From an uncultured Mucilaginibacter sp. (GTDB taxonomy: Bacteria > Bacteroidota > Bacteroidia > Sphingobacteriales > Sphingobacteriaceae), in assembly GCA_903864275.1 (NCBI GenBank), contig CAIPFE010000055.1, forward strand, positions 1 through 34,818: a stretch of DNA of 34,818 nt. The letters are read 5' to 3'. The notes beneath the pieces were generated by a model. The model searched no databases and had not been told where the DNA came from. It saw only the letters and a list, made by a program, of their open reading frames with translations. Position numbers and translations under genes: made by a program. This document shows, piece by piece, positions 1 to 9,200 of the stretch; position 1 is the first letter of the stretch; each line of letters starts with the position of its first letter.

Positions 1-774
1 AAAACCGGAGCCGATGGCAAACACTGCGCCGCCGCCGACAGGGATCTCTTCTACTGCGTTATTGCCGCGGTCGGCCACATACACATTGCCTTTGGTATCA
101 ACCGCCACATCAAAGGGTTGCAGGAACGCGAAGGCGCCACCCAATACAATTGGTGTGCCGTATACACCGCCAACCAAAGGTATTTCCTCTACCTGGTTGC
201 CACCATCGTTCGCTACATATAAATTGCCCTGGGCATCTATTGCAACACCATCGGGGGTTGAAAAACCGCTGGCGATGGTAATCGGTGTGCCTGTCCCGCC
301 GGGGATCTCTTTAACCGCATTATTGTTCTGGTCGCCGATGAAGACATTGCCCTGGGCATCTACGGCAACGCCAGCCGGGATATTAAAGCCCGAGCCCAGC
401 GTAGTGGTACTGCTGCTGTAGGCCGGGGCCGCTGCTCCTCCACCGGTTGGTGAAAGCGGGGTTATGGCTGTGCCGGCTATATAGGTTTTAGGGCCCGCAT
501 AGCTAACAGCGGGTAATCCGATGAAAGCTGAACTATTTATTCTTGTTAACGATGGATTTTCGCTAACCGGTACAGTTTTGCGATAATTCTTATGGCCATA
601 AACGATAGTCTTCGTTGCGGGCCCGATTTTAAATTTACGTGAATTGCCAGTGTTGATACCGGCAGTGAGGTCATTGCAAAAACAAAACAAAGTCGCAATA
701 AGCAGAAATTGTGATTTTAAAGAAATGATTTTTTTAAAAAATTGGCTTGGGTGTGAAAGGTTGAAAGTTTTCAT
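1..774 (-). CDS. NHL-repeat secreted protein, N-terminal part (cut by window edge)
   Basis: An open minus-strand frame of 258 codons starts with ATG at 774-772 and runs off the window, so the C-terminus is not visible. The protein begins MKTFNLSHPSQFF, has a hydrophobic stretch around residues 22-33 (QFLLIATLFCF) suited to a signal peptide, then an unstructured region. Next comes the entry motif AVSYAGPKTYIAGTAITPLSP that also opens each propeller of the giant NHL protein at 6221-12634. At least three NHL blades follow, with cores GVAVDAQGNVFIGDQNNNAV, GVAIDAQGNLYVANDGGNQV and DVAVDTKGNVYVADRGNNAV. NHL blades build beta-propellers used for protein or ligand binding; no catalytic residues are visible. 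By analogy with its paralogue it is probably exported and attached to the surface by the type IX system, but the sorting domain lies outside the window. Family assignment is firm; function is unknown. Confidence 0.85.
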   Translation of the reverse strand, partial: MKTFNLSHPSQFFKKIISLKSQFLLIATLFCFCNDLTAGINTGNSRKFKIGPATKTIVYGHKNYRKTVPVSENPSLTRINSSAFIGLPAVSYAGPKTYIAGTAITPLSPTGGGAAAPAYSSSTTTLGSGFNIPAGVAVDAQGNVFIGDQNNNAVKEIPGGTGTPITIASGFSTPDGVAIDAQGNLYVANDGGNQVEEIPLVGGVYGTPIVLGGAFAFLQPFDVAVDTKGNVYVADRGNNAVEEIPVGGGAVFAIGSGF

Positions 775-835
775 AATATTATTTGATTGTAAAAGGTTCT
801 AATCAAGTTTTATTATTTACCCTGTTCGAATATCA

Positions 836-850
836 GTGTTTTGAAAACAC
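836..850. promoter_or_regulatory. 15-nt palindrome upstream of NHL gene, possible operator
   Basis: GTGTTTT-G-AAAACAC is a perfect 7-bp inverted repeat around one central base. It sits about 62 bases upstream of the NHL gene that starts at 774 on the minus strand. The same core, GTTTTCAAAAC read on the other strand, recurs in the promoter region of the membrane protein at 31740. The role is inferred only from symmetry and position. Confidence 0.3.
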
Positions 851-941
851 CCGACACCGGACGCGGTAATTTACAGGTCAGTCAAAATATCTGCGTCACA
901 GATGAATTTTTAAACCTGTTGTAGATGAAAAAGAATAACAT

Positions 942-962
942 ATTCCTGGGTCAACCAGGAAT
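942..962. repeat. Stem-loop, 8-bp perfect arms
   Basis: ATTCCTGG at 942-949 pairs with CCAGGAAT at 955-962 across a 5-nt loop. There is no following T-tract on either strand, so it is not a classical intrinsic terminator. It lies in the long gap between two NHL-family genes. Confidence 0.35.
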
Positions 963-1422
963 GTTGCTTATTTGCAATGAACTGAACGTTGGAGATGCTT
1001 TTTTTCTCCGCTAGAATTATTTTAACCTTAAAAGAAAAACACAGCAAGTTGCTGGCGTTAAGTGTATTAAAGATAAATATAATTTTCGTATAAACAAATA
1101 AATTCGGACCATTCTTCATAAATTTTAATTATAATCGATTTTAATTTAGTATTGCTATATATTATCTTTTAATAGTTAATAGAGAAAACGATCAAAATAT
1201 TTGTTAGCTTCCGTTGAAGTTGATCACAAATTGGATAAAAAGACACTGATTTTAAGTGACATATGACAATATACTTCATTTAATAAGTATGATATTCAAT
1301 TATTTAACATTAATTAAGGAGAAAAATTTATTGTAAAATTAAGGCTGACGAAAGTGGATGGCAAGCGTGGTAGCACGTAACCGGCTAAGTATTTATACCT
1401 GATTTTACATATGTATTTCTAC

Positions 1423-1968
1423 TCAAAATTTAAGTATTATAAAACCCGTTTTATGCCTGGTCTTTCGATCAGCAACATAGTCGGGCGAATAAAAATAAGT
1501 ACCGGGCTGTTGCATCCTGCCATTTATAGTGGAACGCCCGCCCGCCGGCATTTTCTTTACAGCATTATTACCGGCATCGGCCACATAGATATTGCCTGCA
1601 CCATCAGTAATCATGCCTTCGGGAAGATTGAACCCCGACCCTACGCTAACCAGGGCGCCGACATTGCCGATAGCACCCACACCACTGCCTCCCGGCAACA
1701 GCGCAGTAATAGCGGTTCCTGCCGTATAAGTTTGTGGGCCGCTATAGCTGACAGTGGGCAAGGCTATTTCGATCGATCTTTTTATCGTTATAGCAGCATT
1801 TATCCCATGCTTAGTGATATGGCTACCTTTATCCCGTTCTACTGGTTTTATGCCTGCTGATAAATTATTACAAAAGAAAAGTAAAAGTGCCGCAACCGGC
1901 AAGCGTAATTTTTTAATGAAAGATGCCGCTGAAATAAGGGTCGGTATTGAAGATAAAATTATTTTCAT
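1423..1968 (-). CDS. Miniature NHL protein, apparent internal-deletion derivative
   Basis: 181 codons from the ATG at 1968-1966 (MKIILSSIPTL); an upstream in-frame ATG at 1992 would add 8 residues before the signal peptide and is less likely. A signal-type hydrophobic stretch (LRLPVAALLLFFCNNLSAG) is followed by the family entry motif TVSYSGPQTYTAGTAITALLP. A single NHL blade follows (GMITDGAGNIYVADAGNNAV, then KKMPAGG). After RSTI the sequence joins directly to NGRMQQPGTYFYSPDYV and ends HKTGFIILKF. That end matches the last 33 residues of the 2137-residue paralogue (NGRPLQPGTYFYSLDYV, ending HKTGFIILKY). The remaining blades, the Ig-like modules, the cadherin-like repeats and the first part of the sorting domain (including SPNGDG) are absent. 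This looks like an in-frame deletion between two parts of a longer ancestor. It may be a decaying pseudogene or a short secreted product. Confidence 0.6.
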   Translation of the reverse strand: MKIILSSIPTLISAASFIKKLRLPVAALLLFFCNNLSAGIKPVERDKGSHITKHGINAAITIKRSIEIALPTVSYSGPQTYTAGTAITALLPGGSGVGAIGNVGALVSVGSGFNLPEGMITDGAGNIYVADAGNNAVKKMPAGGRSTINGRMQQPGTYFYSPDYVADRKTRHKTGFIILKF

Positions 1969-2099
1969 ATTACGATGGTAATACCAATGCATTTTGGCAC
2001 TACCAAAGTGAGGAATATAGCATTATTGGTCAATCACATAAACATACGGTTTTAGGGATGGGGAAATAAGAACCTGGAAATAAGAATCAAGACGTTTTT

Positions 2100-2150
2100 C
2101 AATTGAAGATTAGTCCGGAAGTGAATAAAGTCCGACAGTCCGAAGATGCA
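2100..2150. repeat. GTCCG-word repeat cluster
   Basis: Between the miniature NHL gene and the response regulator, the word (A)GTCCG(A) occurs three times (AGTCCGGAAGTG, AAGTCCGACAGTCCGAAG). Closely related words recur at 21045-21080 and 33665-33730, and weaker forms at 2918-2960. No coding potential is seen. Confidence 0.4.
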
Positions 2151-2198
2151 ACTAAGTTCCTGGCTCTCGCTTCCTGGTTTCTTGTTGGTTACCAAACA

Positions 2199-2855
2199 TT
2201 ATATCGGATCATTTACCAGGTGCTCGCGGATAGCTTTTGCCACGGCCTCAGATTTTGAGTTAACCTGCAGCTTTTTATAAATATTGGAAATGTGCGATTG
2301 AACGGTTCCCATACTTATAAAACAGCGTGCAGCAATCATTTTATAACTGTCGCCAATTACAAGGCAACTGAGCACATCTTTCTCGCGCGTGGAAAGGTCA
2401 TACTCGTTTTTGCTAATATTTTTCTTCTCACTAAAAAACTCCAGCACCTTGCGGGCAATGCCGGCATTCATCGGCGCGCCGCCCTGGTTTATTTCCGAAA
2501 TGGCTTCTAATATTTTTACCGGTGTGGTCTTTTTTAGCAAATAGCCCGTAGCCCCTGACTGAAGCGCCGCAAAAACCTTTTCGCTATCATCATAAGCAGT
2601 TAGTATAAGCACATTTATCAACGGAAAATGACTTTTTATTAATGCCGTAGCCTCAATGCCATTAAGCCCCGGCATATCAATATCCATCAGTACAACATCC
2701 GCAGTTTCCCGGTTCAAATGTTCCAGCACATTATTGCAATCGGGGTATATGCCCGCGATAGTAAACCCCCGTTTTGCCGAAATAAGGTAATACAGGCTGT
2801 CGCGCAAAGCTTTATTGTCGTCAAATACAGAAACCCTGATGTCCAATTTAATCAA
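2199..2855 (-). CDS. NarL/LuxR-family response regulator
   Basis: 218 residues. The N-terminal receiver domain (about 5-125) has the acidic pair D12-D13, the predicted phosphorylated aspartate D58 in VVLMDIDMPG, a conserved threonine in LILTAYDD (T86) and the lysine in GYLLKKT (K108 or K109). The C-terminal LuxR-type helix-turn-helix (about 150-212) starts LSTREKDVLSCL and has the recognition-helix region ISMGTVQSHISNIYKKLQV. It should bind DNA once phosphorylated by the histidine kinase encoded just upstream on the same strand (2980-5961). The gap between them is 124 bases. The two genes probably form one transcription unit with the kinase first. The targets are not known; the flanking NHL genes are candidates because of position only. 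Confidence 0.93.
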   Translation of the reverse strand: MIKLDIRVSVFDDNKALRDSLYYLISAKRGFTIAGIYPDCNNVLEHLNRETADVVLMDIDMPGLNGIEATALIKSHFPLINVLILTAYDDSEKVFAALQSGATGYLLKKTTPVKILEAISEINQGGAPMNAGIARKVLEFFSEKKNISKNEYDLSTREKDVLSCLVIGDSYKMIAARCFISMGTVQSHISNIYKKLQVNSKSEAVAKAIREHLVNDPI

Positions 2856-2917
2856 ATATTAGTATGTAAAGATAGCCCTGCTACGCTGTTTATCAATAGT
2901 ATAATCATACGGTTTTG

Positions 2918-2947
2918 AAAAGTCCTGAGCCGGAAGTCCTGACTTTT
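2918..2947. repeat. Inverted repeat in kinase-regulator gap
   Basis: AAAAGTC at 2918-2924 and GACTTTT at 2941-2947 are perfect 7-bp arms around a 16-nt loop that itself repeats GTCCTGA. The gap continues with further GACTTAAG/GACTTAAT words to 2999. In the kinase-to-regulator transcript this could fold into a hairpin. Confidence 0.4.
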
Positions 2948-2979
2948 AAGTAAAGAAAACCAAAATCCGGGCTGCCGAC

Positions 2980-5961
2980 TTAAGATTTTTGACTTAATAC
3001 CACTAACCTTGTAACCGTCCCTTTGCCGGGCTGCGTTGTTGTAGTTATTGTGCCATTAATTTCATCAGCGCGTTTCTGTATATTTTTAAGCCCGTTACGT
3101 GTATTTGGCGCAGCAATATCAAAGCCCTTACCGTTATCACTGATAACGAGTTCAAGCTGGTCATTGAGTTTTTTGACCGATACTTTCATAGCCGAACAGC
3201 CGGAGTGTTTAAGTATATTATTGATGCATTCCTTAAAAATCATGAATATATTTTTCCGCGCCTCCATTTCTACACGGGTATTAAGTATATCCCCCTGTAT
3301 ATCAATATCAAAGTCTATATTCCTGGCTTCAAGCAGCGGAATGGCAAATTCCCGCATCCGTACCGCCAGGTCATTAAAGTGGTCGTTCCGCGGATTTACC
3401 GCCCAGATTATATCGTCCATGGCCTCGAGCATAGCGTGCGAATGAAAAGATATATGGCCTATGATCTCCCTTGTTTGTTCATGCGGCAGCTTTTCTTCCA
3501 ATTGTGTATCAGCTACCTCGCTGAAAATGGAAATACTGCTTAAGGCAGCGCCGATGTCATCATGAAAATCAGAGGCGATCCTTTCTCTTATTTTTTGTAT
3601 TGCCAGGATATTTTTTATCCTGTACCTGTATAGCCTGTATAAGCCAAGGGCTATTAATAATGTAACTAATGTCCTGAACCACCATGTTTCCCAATAAGGG
3701 GCTTGTATTACAAAGTTAACCGAAGCCAAATGGTTATTCCAGATCCCGTTTTTATTGCCACATTGAACATAAAAGGTGTAAGTTCCGGGCGAAAGCTGTG
3801 CGTAATTGGCGCTGCGCTGATCTTCGGTATATTGCCATCCCGGGTCGGCGCCAATAAGCCGGTAACGAAAATTTATATGATCAGGATCATTAAATAAGAA
3901 GGCAGTAAAGGCTATGTTTATGGAATTGTCTGAATGGCTGAATGTCAATTTTCGGGCATTTTTCTGTGCAGGGAAATCACGCAAAACAGGCTGATTGTTT
4001 ACGCGTACGCCTTCAATTACCGGATCAGAAGGTGCCAGGGTATTTTTCAGACCGGACGTAAAATAAGCGTATCCGTCCCTGAAACCAAAAACAATATCAT
4101 TGCCAATAGCTGTAAAAGATGAACTGGGGAAAACCTGCATCATTGAGGTTTCATGTTCAGCCCTCGCCGATTCGTTAGTATTAAGGTCGTATTTTAATAT
4201 ACCGGCTGTACTGCCTATCCAAACCGTGTTATTTACACTAATAATGCTTGCGCAGCCAGGTTTAAAGGAATTAGCTATAGAATTTATTACTTTAATGCTT
4301 TTTGTTTGCCTGTTAAATATAATTATACCTGTGCCTGTGGCACAAACTACCTGGTTGTTTGTAGCATTAGCTATATCAAATAAAAAATAGTCGCCTGTTT
4401 CGACTTTTCCTGTATAATGCGCAGTTGTTTTTTTAGCCACGTCATAGCTAAATAACCCGTTTCTCGATGCTATCCAAAGTATGCCCTTATCATAAAAACC
4501 ATCAAGCAGTATATATTTGAGTTGTTCTTCTGTTTTTTTTGACGGGCTTATTGAAACAGCGTTAATTTGATGAGTTACAAGGTCATATTTAAACAGCCCT
4601 TTGTTGGTTGTAATAAAACATGTGTTATTATCCGTTAAAATTATTCTGCGGATATTGCATATGATACGAAGGGAATCAGGACCGGGTAGCGTTTTTTTGG
4701 ACAGGACACCCAATTGCGGATCCCATTCCATAATTTTTTTCTGACTTGCCAGAAGCCATTTATTTTTCGAGATCTGAACAAAGTCATATATCCGCTGTGT
4801 TTCGGGATTTGTATCAAATATCTTTTCAACGTCCTTTGTTTTCCAGTTGACACAGATCATGCCCTGGTTGTATGACGACATCCAGACTTTTGTGGTATCG
4901 TATTTATCCCTGGCAATTTTATTTATACCCAGCACATCTGCATTGTTTTTATTTACAAACCGCATTTTCAATTGCTGGTTATGTACATCAAGCATACTTA
5001 TCCCCAAATCGCTGCCTAACCACAAACACCCTTTTTTATCTACAAATAATTTCGAAATTATATTATTCGGCAGGCTATATGGATTATTAACATCATGTTC
5101 ATAAGCATACTGCATTTTTTTTAAAACTGTGTTATATATCATCAGGCCTTTTCCTTCCGAGGCTATAAGAAGATATTTTTTTTCTTTATCCTGCGGAAAA
5201 AATAACAAGTCATTTATTACTACATCTGTACTATTAGTTACCGGCGAAACAGCCTTTAAATTTTTGAGCGTAAATAATCCAAAGTTAGTACCTAAAAAAA
5301 TATCATTACCGCGTGCTGTTACAGCAAATATCTTAACAAGGGAATGGTTGTAAATTAAAGTTTGAGTGGTATAGGTGTTTTCCTTAATATTATACATATA
5401 CACTTTTTCTCTGCTCGATACCAGCAGGTTGTTTTCATCAGCCAGGTAAGTACATAACGGATCGTTGATGCTGGTGAGTGATGTAAACGATACTTTTAAG
5501 GATTGCAGGTTTAAATTTGCCAAACCATATTCACAAATAAACCACAGGTAATTTTTCCGGACAAAAAACGCGTCAATCCTGGTAAGGTTGTGCTTTGAAT
5601 CGGGCTGGATATAAATAAATTTCCCGCTTGCTTCATCATAGTAACACAAACCGCCGGCGCTTATCCAAACCCGCCCGGTATTATCACTTATAACGCCTGT
5701 ATAATTACTCCTTAATCCTCCTTTCGGCTGGTCAAAGCTGTCAAATTTAGTGGTCTTGTAACCATCGAACTTTTGTAATCCGCGGCCGCTCGTCCACACA
5801 TAACCATTTTTATCCATTGTTAATGCGGATATTTCAAGGCTGATAAAATGGTTTTGGCTGTTGAAGTTCTCAAACCGCCAGTCGGGGTTTGGTGTAAAGG
5901 ACTGGGCTAACAGGTTAAACGGAGGAAGCAACAATAATAAAATAAATCCGGGTCTGTTCAT
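2980..5961 (-). CDS. Two-component histidine kinase with periplasmic propeller sensor
   Basis: 993 residues. A signal peptide (1-20, FILLLLLPPFNLLAQS) is followed by a long periplasmic region (about 25-640) of two-component-regulator propeller repeats, seen as recurring GYVWTSGRGLQKFD, GRVWISAGGLCYYD, GCLWLGSDLGISMLD and GILWIASRNGLFSYD motifs. A Y_Y_Y domain follows (about 675-752, ending FVIQAPYWETWWF), then one membrane span (about 757-779). The cytoplasmic part has a HisKA_3-type dimerisation helix with the predicted phosphorylated histidine H800 in SDFHDDIGAALSSI, and a HATPase with N914 in KECINNILKHS and the G1 box DNGKGFD (942-948). The sensor layout resembles the hybrid two-component regulators of Bacteroides, but there is no fused receiver or AraC domain; the NarL-type regulator is a separate downstream gene. 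The ligand is unknown. These sensors often detect glycans, but nothing here names one. Confidence 0.93.
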   Translation of the reverse strand: MNRPGFILLLLLPPFNLLAQSFTPNPDWRFENFNSQNHFISLEISALTMDKNGYVWTSGRGLQKFDGYKTTKFDSFDQPKGGLRSNYTGVISDNTGRVWISAGGLCYYDEASGKFIYIQPDSKHNLTRIDAFFVRKNYLWFICEYGLANLNLQSLKVSFTSLTSINDPLCTYLADENNLLVSSREKVYMYNIKENTYTTQTLIYNHSLVKIFAVTARGNDIFLGTNFGLFTLKNLKAVSPVTNSTDVVINDLLFFPQDKEKKYLLIASEGKGLMIYNTVLKKMQYAYEHDVNNPYSLPNNIISKLFVDKKGCLWLGSDLGISMLDVHNQQLKMRFVNKNNADVLGINKIARDKYDTTKVWMSSYNQGMICVNWKTKDVEKIFDTNPETQRIYDFVQISKNKWLLASQKKIMEWDPQLGVLSKKTLPGPDSLRIICNIRRIILTDNNTCFITTNKGLFKYDLVTHQINAVSISPSKKTEEQLKYILLDGFYDKGILWIASRNGLFSYDVAKKTTAHYTGKVETGDYFLFDIANATNNQVVCATGTGIIIFNRQTKSIKVINSIANSFKPGCASIISVNNTVWIGSTAGILKYDLNTNESARAEHETSMMQVFPSSSFTAIGNDIVFGFRDGYAYFTSGLKNTLAPSDPVIEGVRVNNQPVLRDFPAQKNARKLTFSHSDNSINIAFTAFLFNDPDHINFRYRLIGADPGWQYTEDQRSANYAQLSPGTYTFYVQCGNKNGIWNNHLASVNFVIQAPYWETWWFRTLVTLLIALGLYRLYRYRIKNILAIQKIRERIASDFHDDIGAALSSISIFSEVADTQLEEKLPHEQTREIIGHISFHSHAMLEAMDDIIWAVNPRNDHFNDLAVRMREFAIPLLEARNIDFDIDIQGDILNTRVEMEARKNIFMIFKECINNILKHSGCSAMKVSVKKLNDQLELVISDNGKGFDIAAPNTRNGLKNIQKRADEINGTITTTTQPGKGTVTRLVVLSQKS

Positions 5962-6108
5962 GAAATTTAAACGGCTAATACCGTTACAACGATAATTATA
6001 AATTACCGGTTATAAATATCATGACTTAAATTTAAATAATGGGTATTAATTCCACGATAATAGACATCGAACCAACCTTTGACGGTTGATGTGATGTTCA
6101 TAAAGAAA

Positions 6109-6180
6109 AGCCTCACGAAGTTTAAATTTTTTTAAAAAGGCCGCATAGAGGGTTTCGCCGTTGAAAAACTTCGTGAGGCT
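6109..6180. repeat. Long inverted repeat between giant NHL gene and kinase gene
   Basis: Arms of 15 bp (AGCCTCACGAAGTTT at 6109-6123 and AAACTTCGTGAGGCT at 6166-6180) are perfect complements separated by 42 bases. The element lies after the stop of the giant NHL gene and before the start of the histidine kinase, both on the minus strand. It could end or stabilise the NHL transcript or be a mobile palindromic element. There is a T/A run inside the loop but no T-tract after the right arm. Confidence 0.55.
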
Positions 6181-6220
6181 AATACGCAAAGCTTTGACAA
6201 ATTTCAAAAGCTAAACACGT

Positions 6221-9200
6221 TTAATACTTCAGTATAATGAACCCCGTTTTATGCCTGTTTTGCCCGTTAACAACATAGTCTAACGAATAAAAATAGGTGC
6301 CAGGCTGCAGCGGTCTGCCATTTATGCCGGAGTGCCCGTCAAATACTTTAGAGATGTTATCATACCCTTTTGCCTGGAATATTAGTGAACCGCTGCGGTC
6401 GATGATCATTAACCTGTTATCCGGGTATTGGGTTATACCATCGATGGCAAGGAAGTCATTAATGCCGTCGCCATTGGGGGAAACGCCATCATGCACCATG
6501 ATGCCATCATTTTCGATGCCTACATTGTTCGCGGGCTTTGTCACACTGAGCGGCTGTAATACCTGGTAAAGGCTCATTAACGGCCCCGTTGCTCTGGTTA
6601 CGGTAATTGAATAAGTATGCGTCGTTGTTCCATCCTGGGCAGTTACCACAGTATTGATGGTATTGTTGCCAACAGCCAAGGCAATGCTTCCGGATGCCGT
6701 GCCGGAAGCCACCGTTGTTCCGTTCACTTTTATTGTAGCGTGAGTATCCTGCGCTGTAGGCGTAACCGTTACCGATGTGGTAGCGTTGCTCACCGATGTG
6801 GTGTATGTTGTTGTGGTGCCAACTGTGCCGGTATTGGTTAGTGTTGAAGTGGGGGTAAGTTTTATGGCACTCAGCAAGGCATTGTTTGATAACCTGGTTA
6901 CGATGATCGAATAAGTGTGCGTTGTTGTGCCATCCTGGGCCGTTACAACGGTATTGATGGTCGTAGTAGTCCCTGCTGCCAGGGCAATGCTGCCGGATGC
7001 GGTTCCAGAGGTTACCGCTACACCGTTCACTTTTATTGTCGCATTGGCATCCTGTGCTGTAGGCGTAACGGTTACTGATGTAGTAGTGCCAGCGGCCGTT
7101 GTGGTATAGGTTGTTGTGCTGCCAACGGTGCCGGTATTGGTTAGTGTTGAAGCCGGAGTCAATTTTATAGCGCTTAGCAAGGCATTATTTGATAGCCTGG
7201 TTACCACTATTGAATAAGTGTGAGTTGTTGTTCCATCTTGTGCTGTTACGACGGTATTGATGGTCGTGGTAGTCCCCGGTGCCAGGGCAATGCTGCCGGA
7301 TGCGGTTCCGGAGGTTACTGCTACGCCGTTCACTTTTATTGTCGCATTGGCATCCTGTGCTGTAGGCGTAACGGTTACTGATGTAGTAGCGCCGGCGGCC
7401 GTTGTGGTATAGGTGGTTGTGGTGCCAACTGTGCCGGTGCTGGTTAATGTTGAAGTGGGGGTAAGTTTTATGGCGCTCAGTAAGGCATTATTTGATGCTA
7501 CCTTAATATTTAAAAATGCCGAACTCCAGCCACTGGCTTTATTATAAGCCGTAATAGTGTAATTTGTTGCCGGGCTTGACACCGTTGGCGTACCGCTTAT
7601 AGTACCTGTAGTATTGGAAAAGGCTAAGCCAGCAGGTAAGAAGGGGCCGATATAATAGCCGCCAACAGGTTTAATTTGTTTCACTGCGCCGTTGCCATAA
7701 TCGGCGACGTACAAATTGCCCGCGCCATTTACAGCTACGCCGAATGGCTGATTGAAGCCGGAACCTAAAGTAACCACGGTGCCGCCGCCAGATGGTATTT
7801 TTTTAATGGCACTATTCTGAAAGTCGGCAACGAAGATATTCCCCATGGCGTCGATCGATAAACTTGTGGGTTCATTGAAGCCTGAGGCAACAACAACAGG
7901 GCTGCCCCCCGCTACGGGTATTTTTTTAACATCATTATTGCCTATTTCGGACACATATACATTTCCGGCAGCGTCTACTGCTACTGAATATGGCTGACTA
8001 AACCCTGAACCTAAAGTGGTGACGGCACCTCCGCCTGCGGCTATCTTTTTTACCGCGTTATTCCCTTGGTCAGCAACGTACACATTACCGGCAGCGTCTA
8101 CTGCTACACCGGTTGGAGAACTGAAGCCGGAGCCTATGCTTACAGCAGCACCCCCTCCTGCAGGGATCTTTTCGACTGCATTGCTGCCTGCAACAGCCAC
8201 ATATACGTTGCCTGCAACATCAACCGCTAAACCAAGCGGCATAGTAATAGCGCTTAATGTAACCGGGCTGCCCCCACCAACCGGGATCATCTTTACTAAA
8301 TTATTGCCATAATCGGACACGTACGCATTCCCGGCGGCGTCTGCCGCTACGCCCGTCGGCGTGCTAAACCCGGAACCCAGGGTAACCGGGTTGTTGCTAT
8401 ATCCGGCAGTTGCTACTCCACTGCTAGTTGGCGCAAGCGGCGTAATAGCCGTACCCACTGCATAAGTTTTCGGGCTACTGTAACTGATAACTGGTAGCGG
8501 TGGAAGGTTAACTTTAATAGTTAACGCGGCCGGTGTACCGCCGAACCCGTTATAGGCAGTAATAGTATAGTTTGTTGCAGGACTTAAGCCTGCCGGCGTC
8601 CCGCTGATAATACCCGTAGTATTATCTATACTTAATCCCGCCGGTAAAGGAGTATCGATATAATAGCCGCCGACCGGATTAATTTCCTTAAAAATATTAT
8701 TACCAAAATCAGCAACCAATACATTGCCCGAGCCGTCAATGGCCATGCCGCTTGGGCTGAAAAACCCGGAGCCTAGGGTAATCGGTGCGCCACCGCCCAC
8801 CGGGATCTCTTTAACTGCATTGTTGTTGTAATCCGCCACAAACACATTTCCCATAGCGTCGACCGCTACGCCGCGGGGGCCACTAAACCCGGAGCCCAGG
8901 GTAACCGGGGCGCCGCCGCTTACGGGGATCTCTTTAACAGCATCGTTTCCATAGTCGGCTACATATACATTGCCTGCTGCATCTACTGCCACACCTTCCG
9001 GGTTTGTAAAACCAGAGCCCAGGGTAATAGGGGTGCTACTGCCCACCGGGATCTCCTTTATCGCACTATTAGTAAAGTCGGCTACGTACACATTGCCCGC
9101 AGCGTCAACCGCCACGCCGGTAGGGAAACTGAAACCGGAGCCTAAAGTAACCAGGGCTCCCCCGCCCGCAGGTATCTCCACTACCGCGTTGTTTCCTGAA

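Larger units (their letters stand above)
775..1422. other. AT-rich intergenic region with palindromes
   Basis: About 650 bases with no convincing gene; a 69-codon minus-strand frame at 910-1119 has no recognisable features and is probably chance. It must contain the promoter of the NHL gene starting at 774. A near-perfect palindrome, GTGTTTTGAAAACAC, lies at 836-850, about 62 bases upstream of that start. A stem-loop with 8-bp arms (ATTCCTGG / CCAGGAAT, 5-nt loop) lies at 942-962. A short CGTG-GTAG-CACG hairpin lies around 1367-1378. The rest is plain AT-rich DNA. Confidence 0.6.

Noticed and set aside
910..1119. 69-codon minus-strand frame in the first long gap
   Set aside because: No recognisable motif, no promoter assigned and AT-driven composition; the stem-loop at 942-962 lies inside it.
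1340..1410. Possible small structured RNA or tRNA near the GC-richer patch
   Set aside because: No cloverleaf, no T-loop motif and only a 4-bp hairpin could be drawn.
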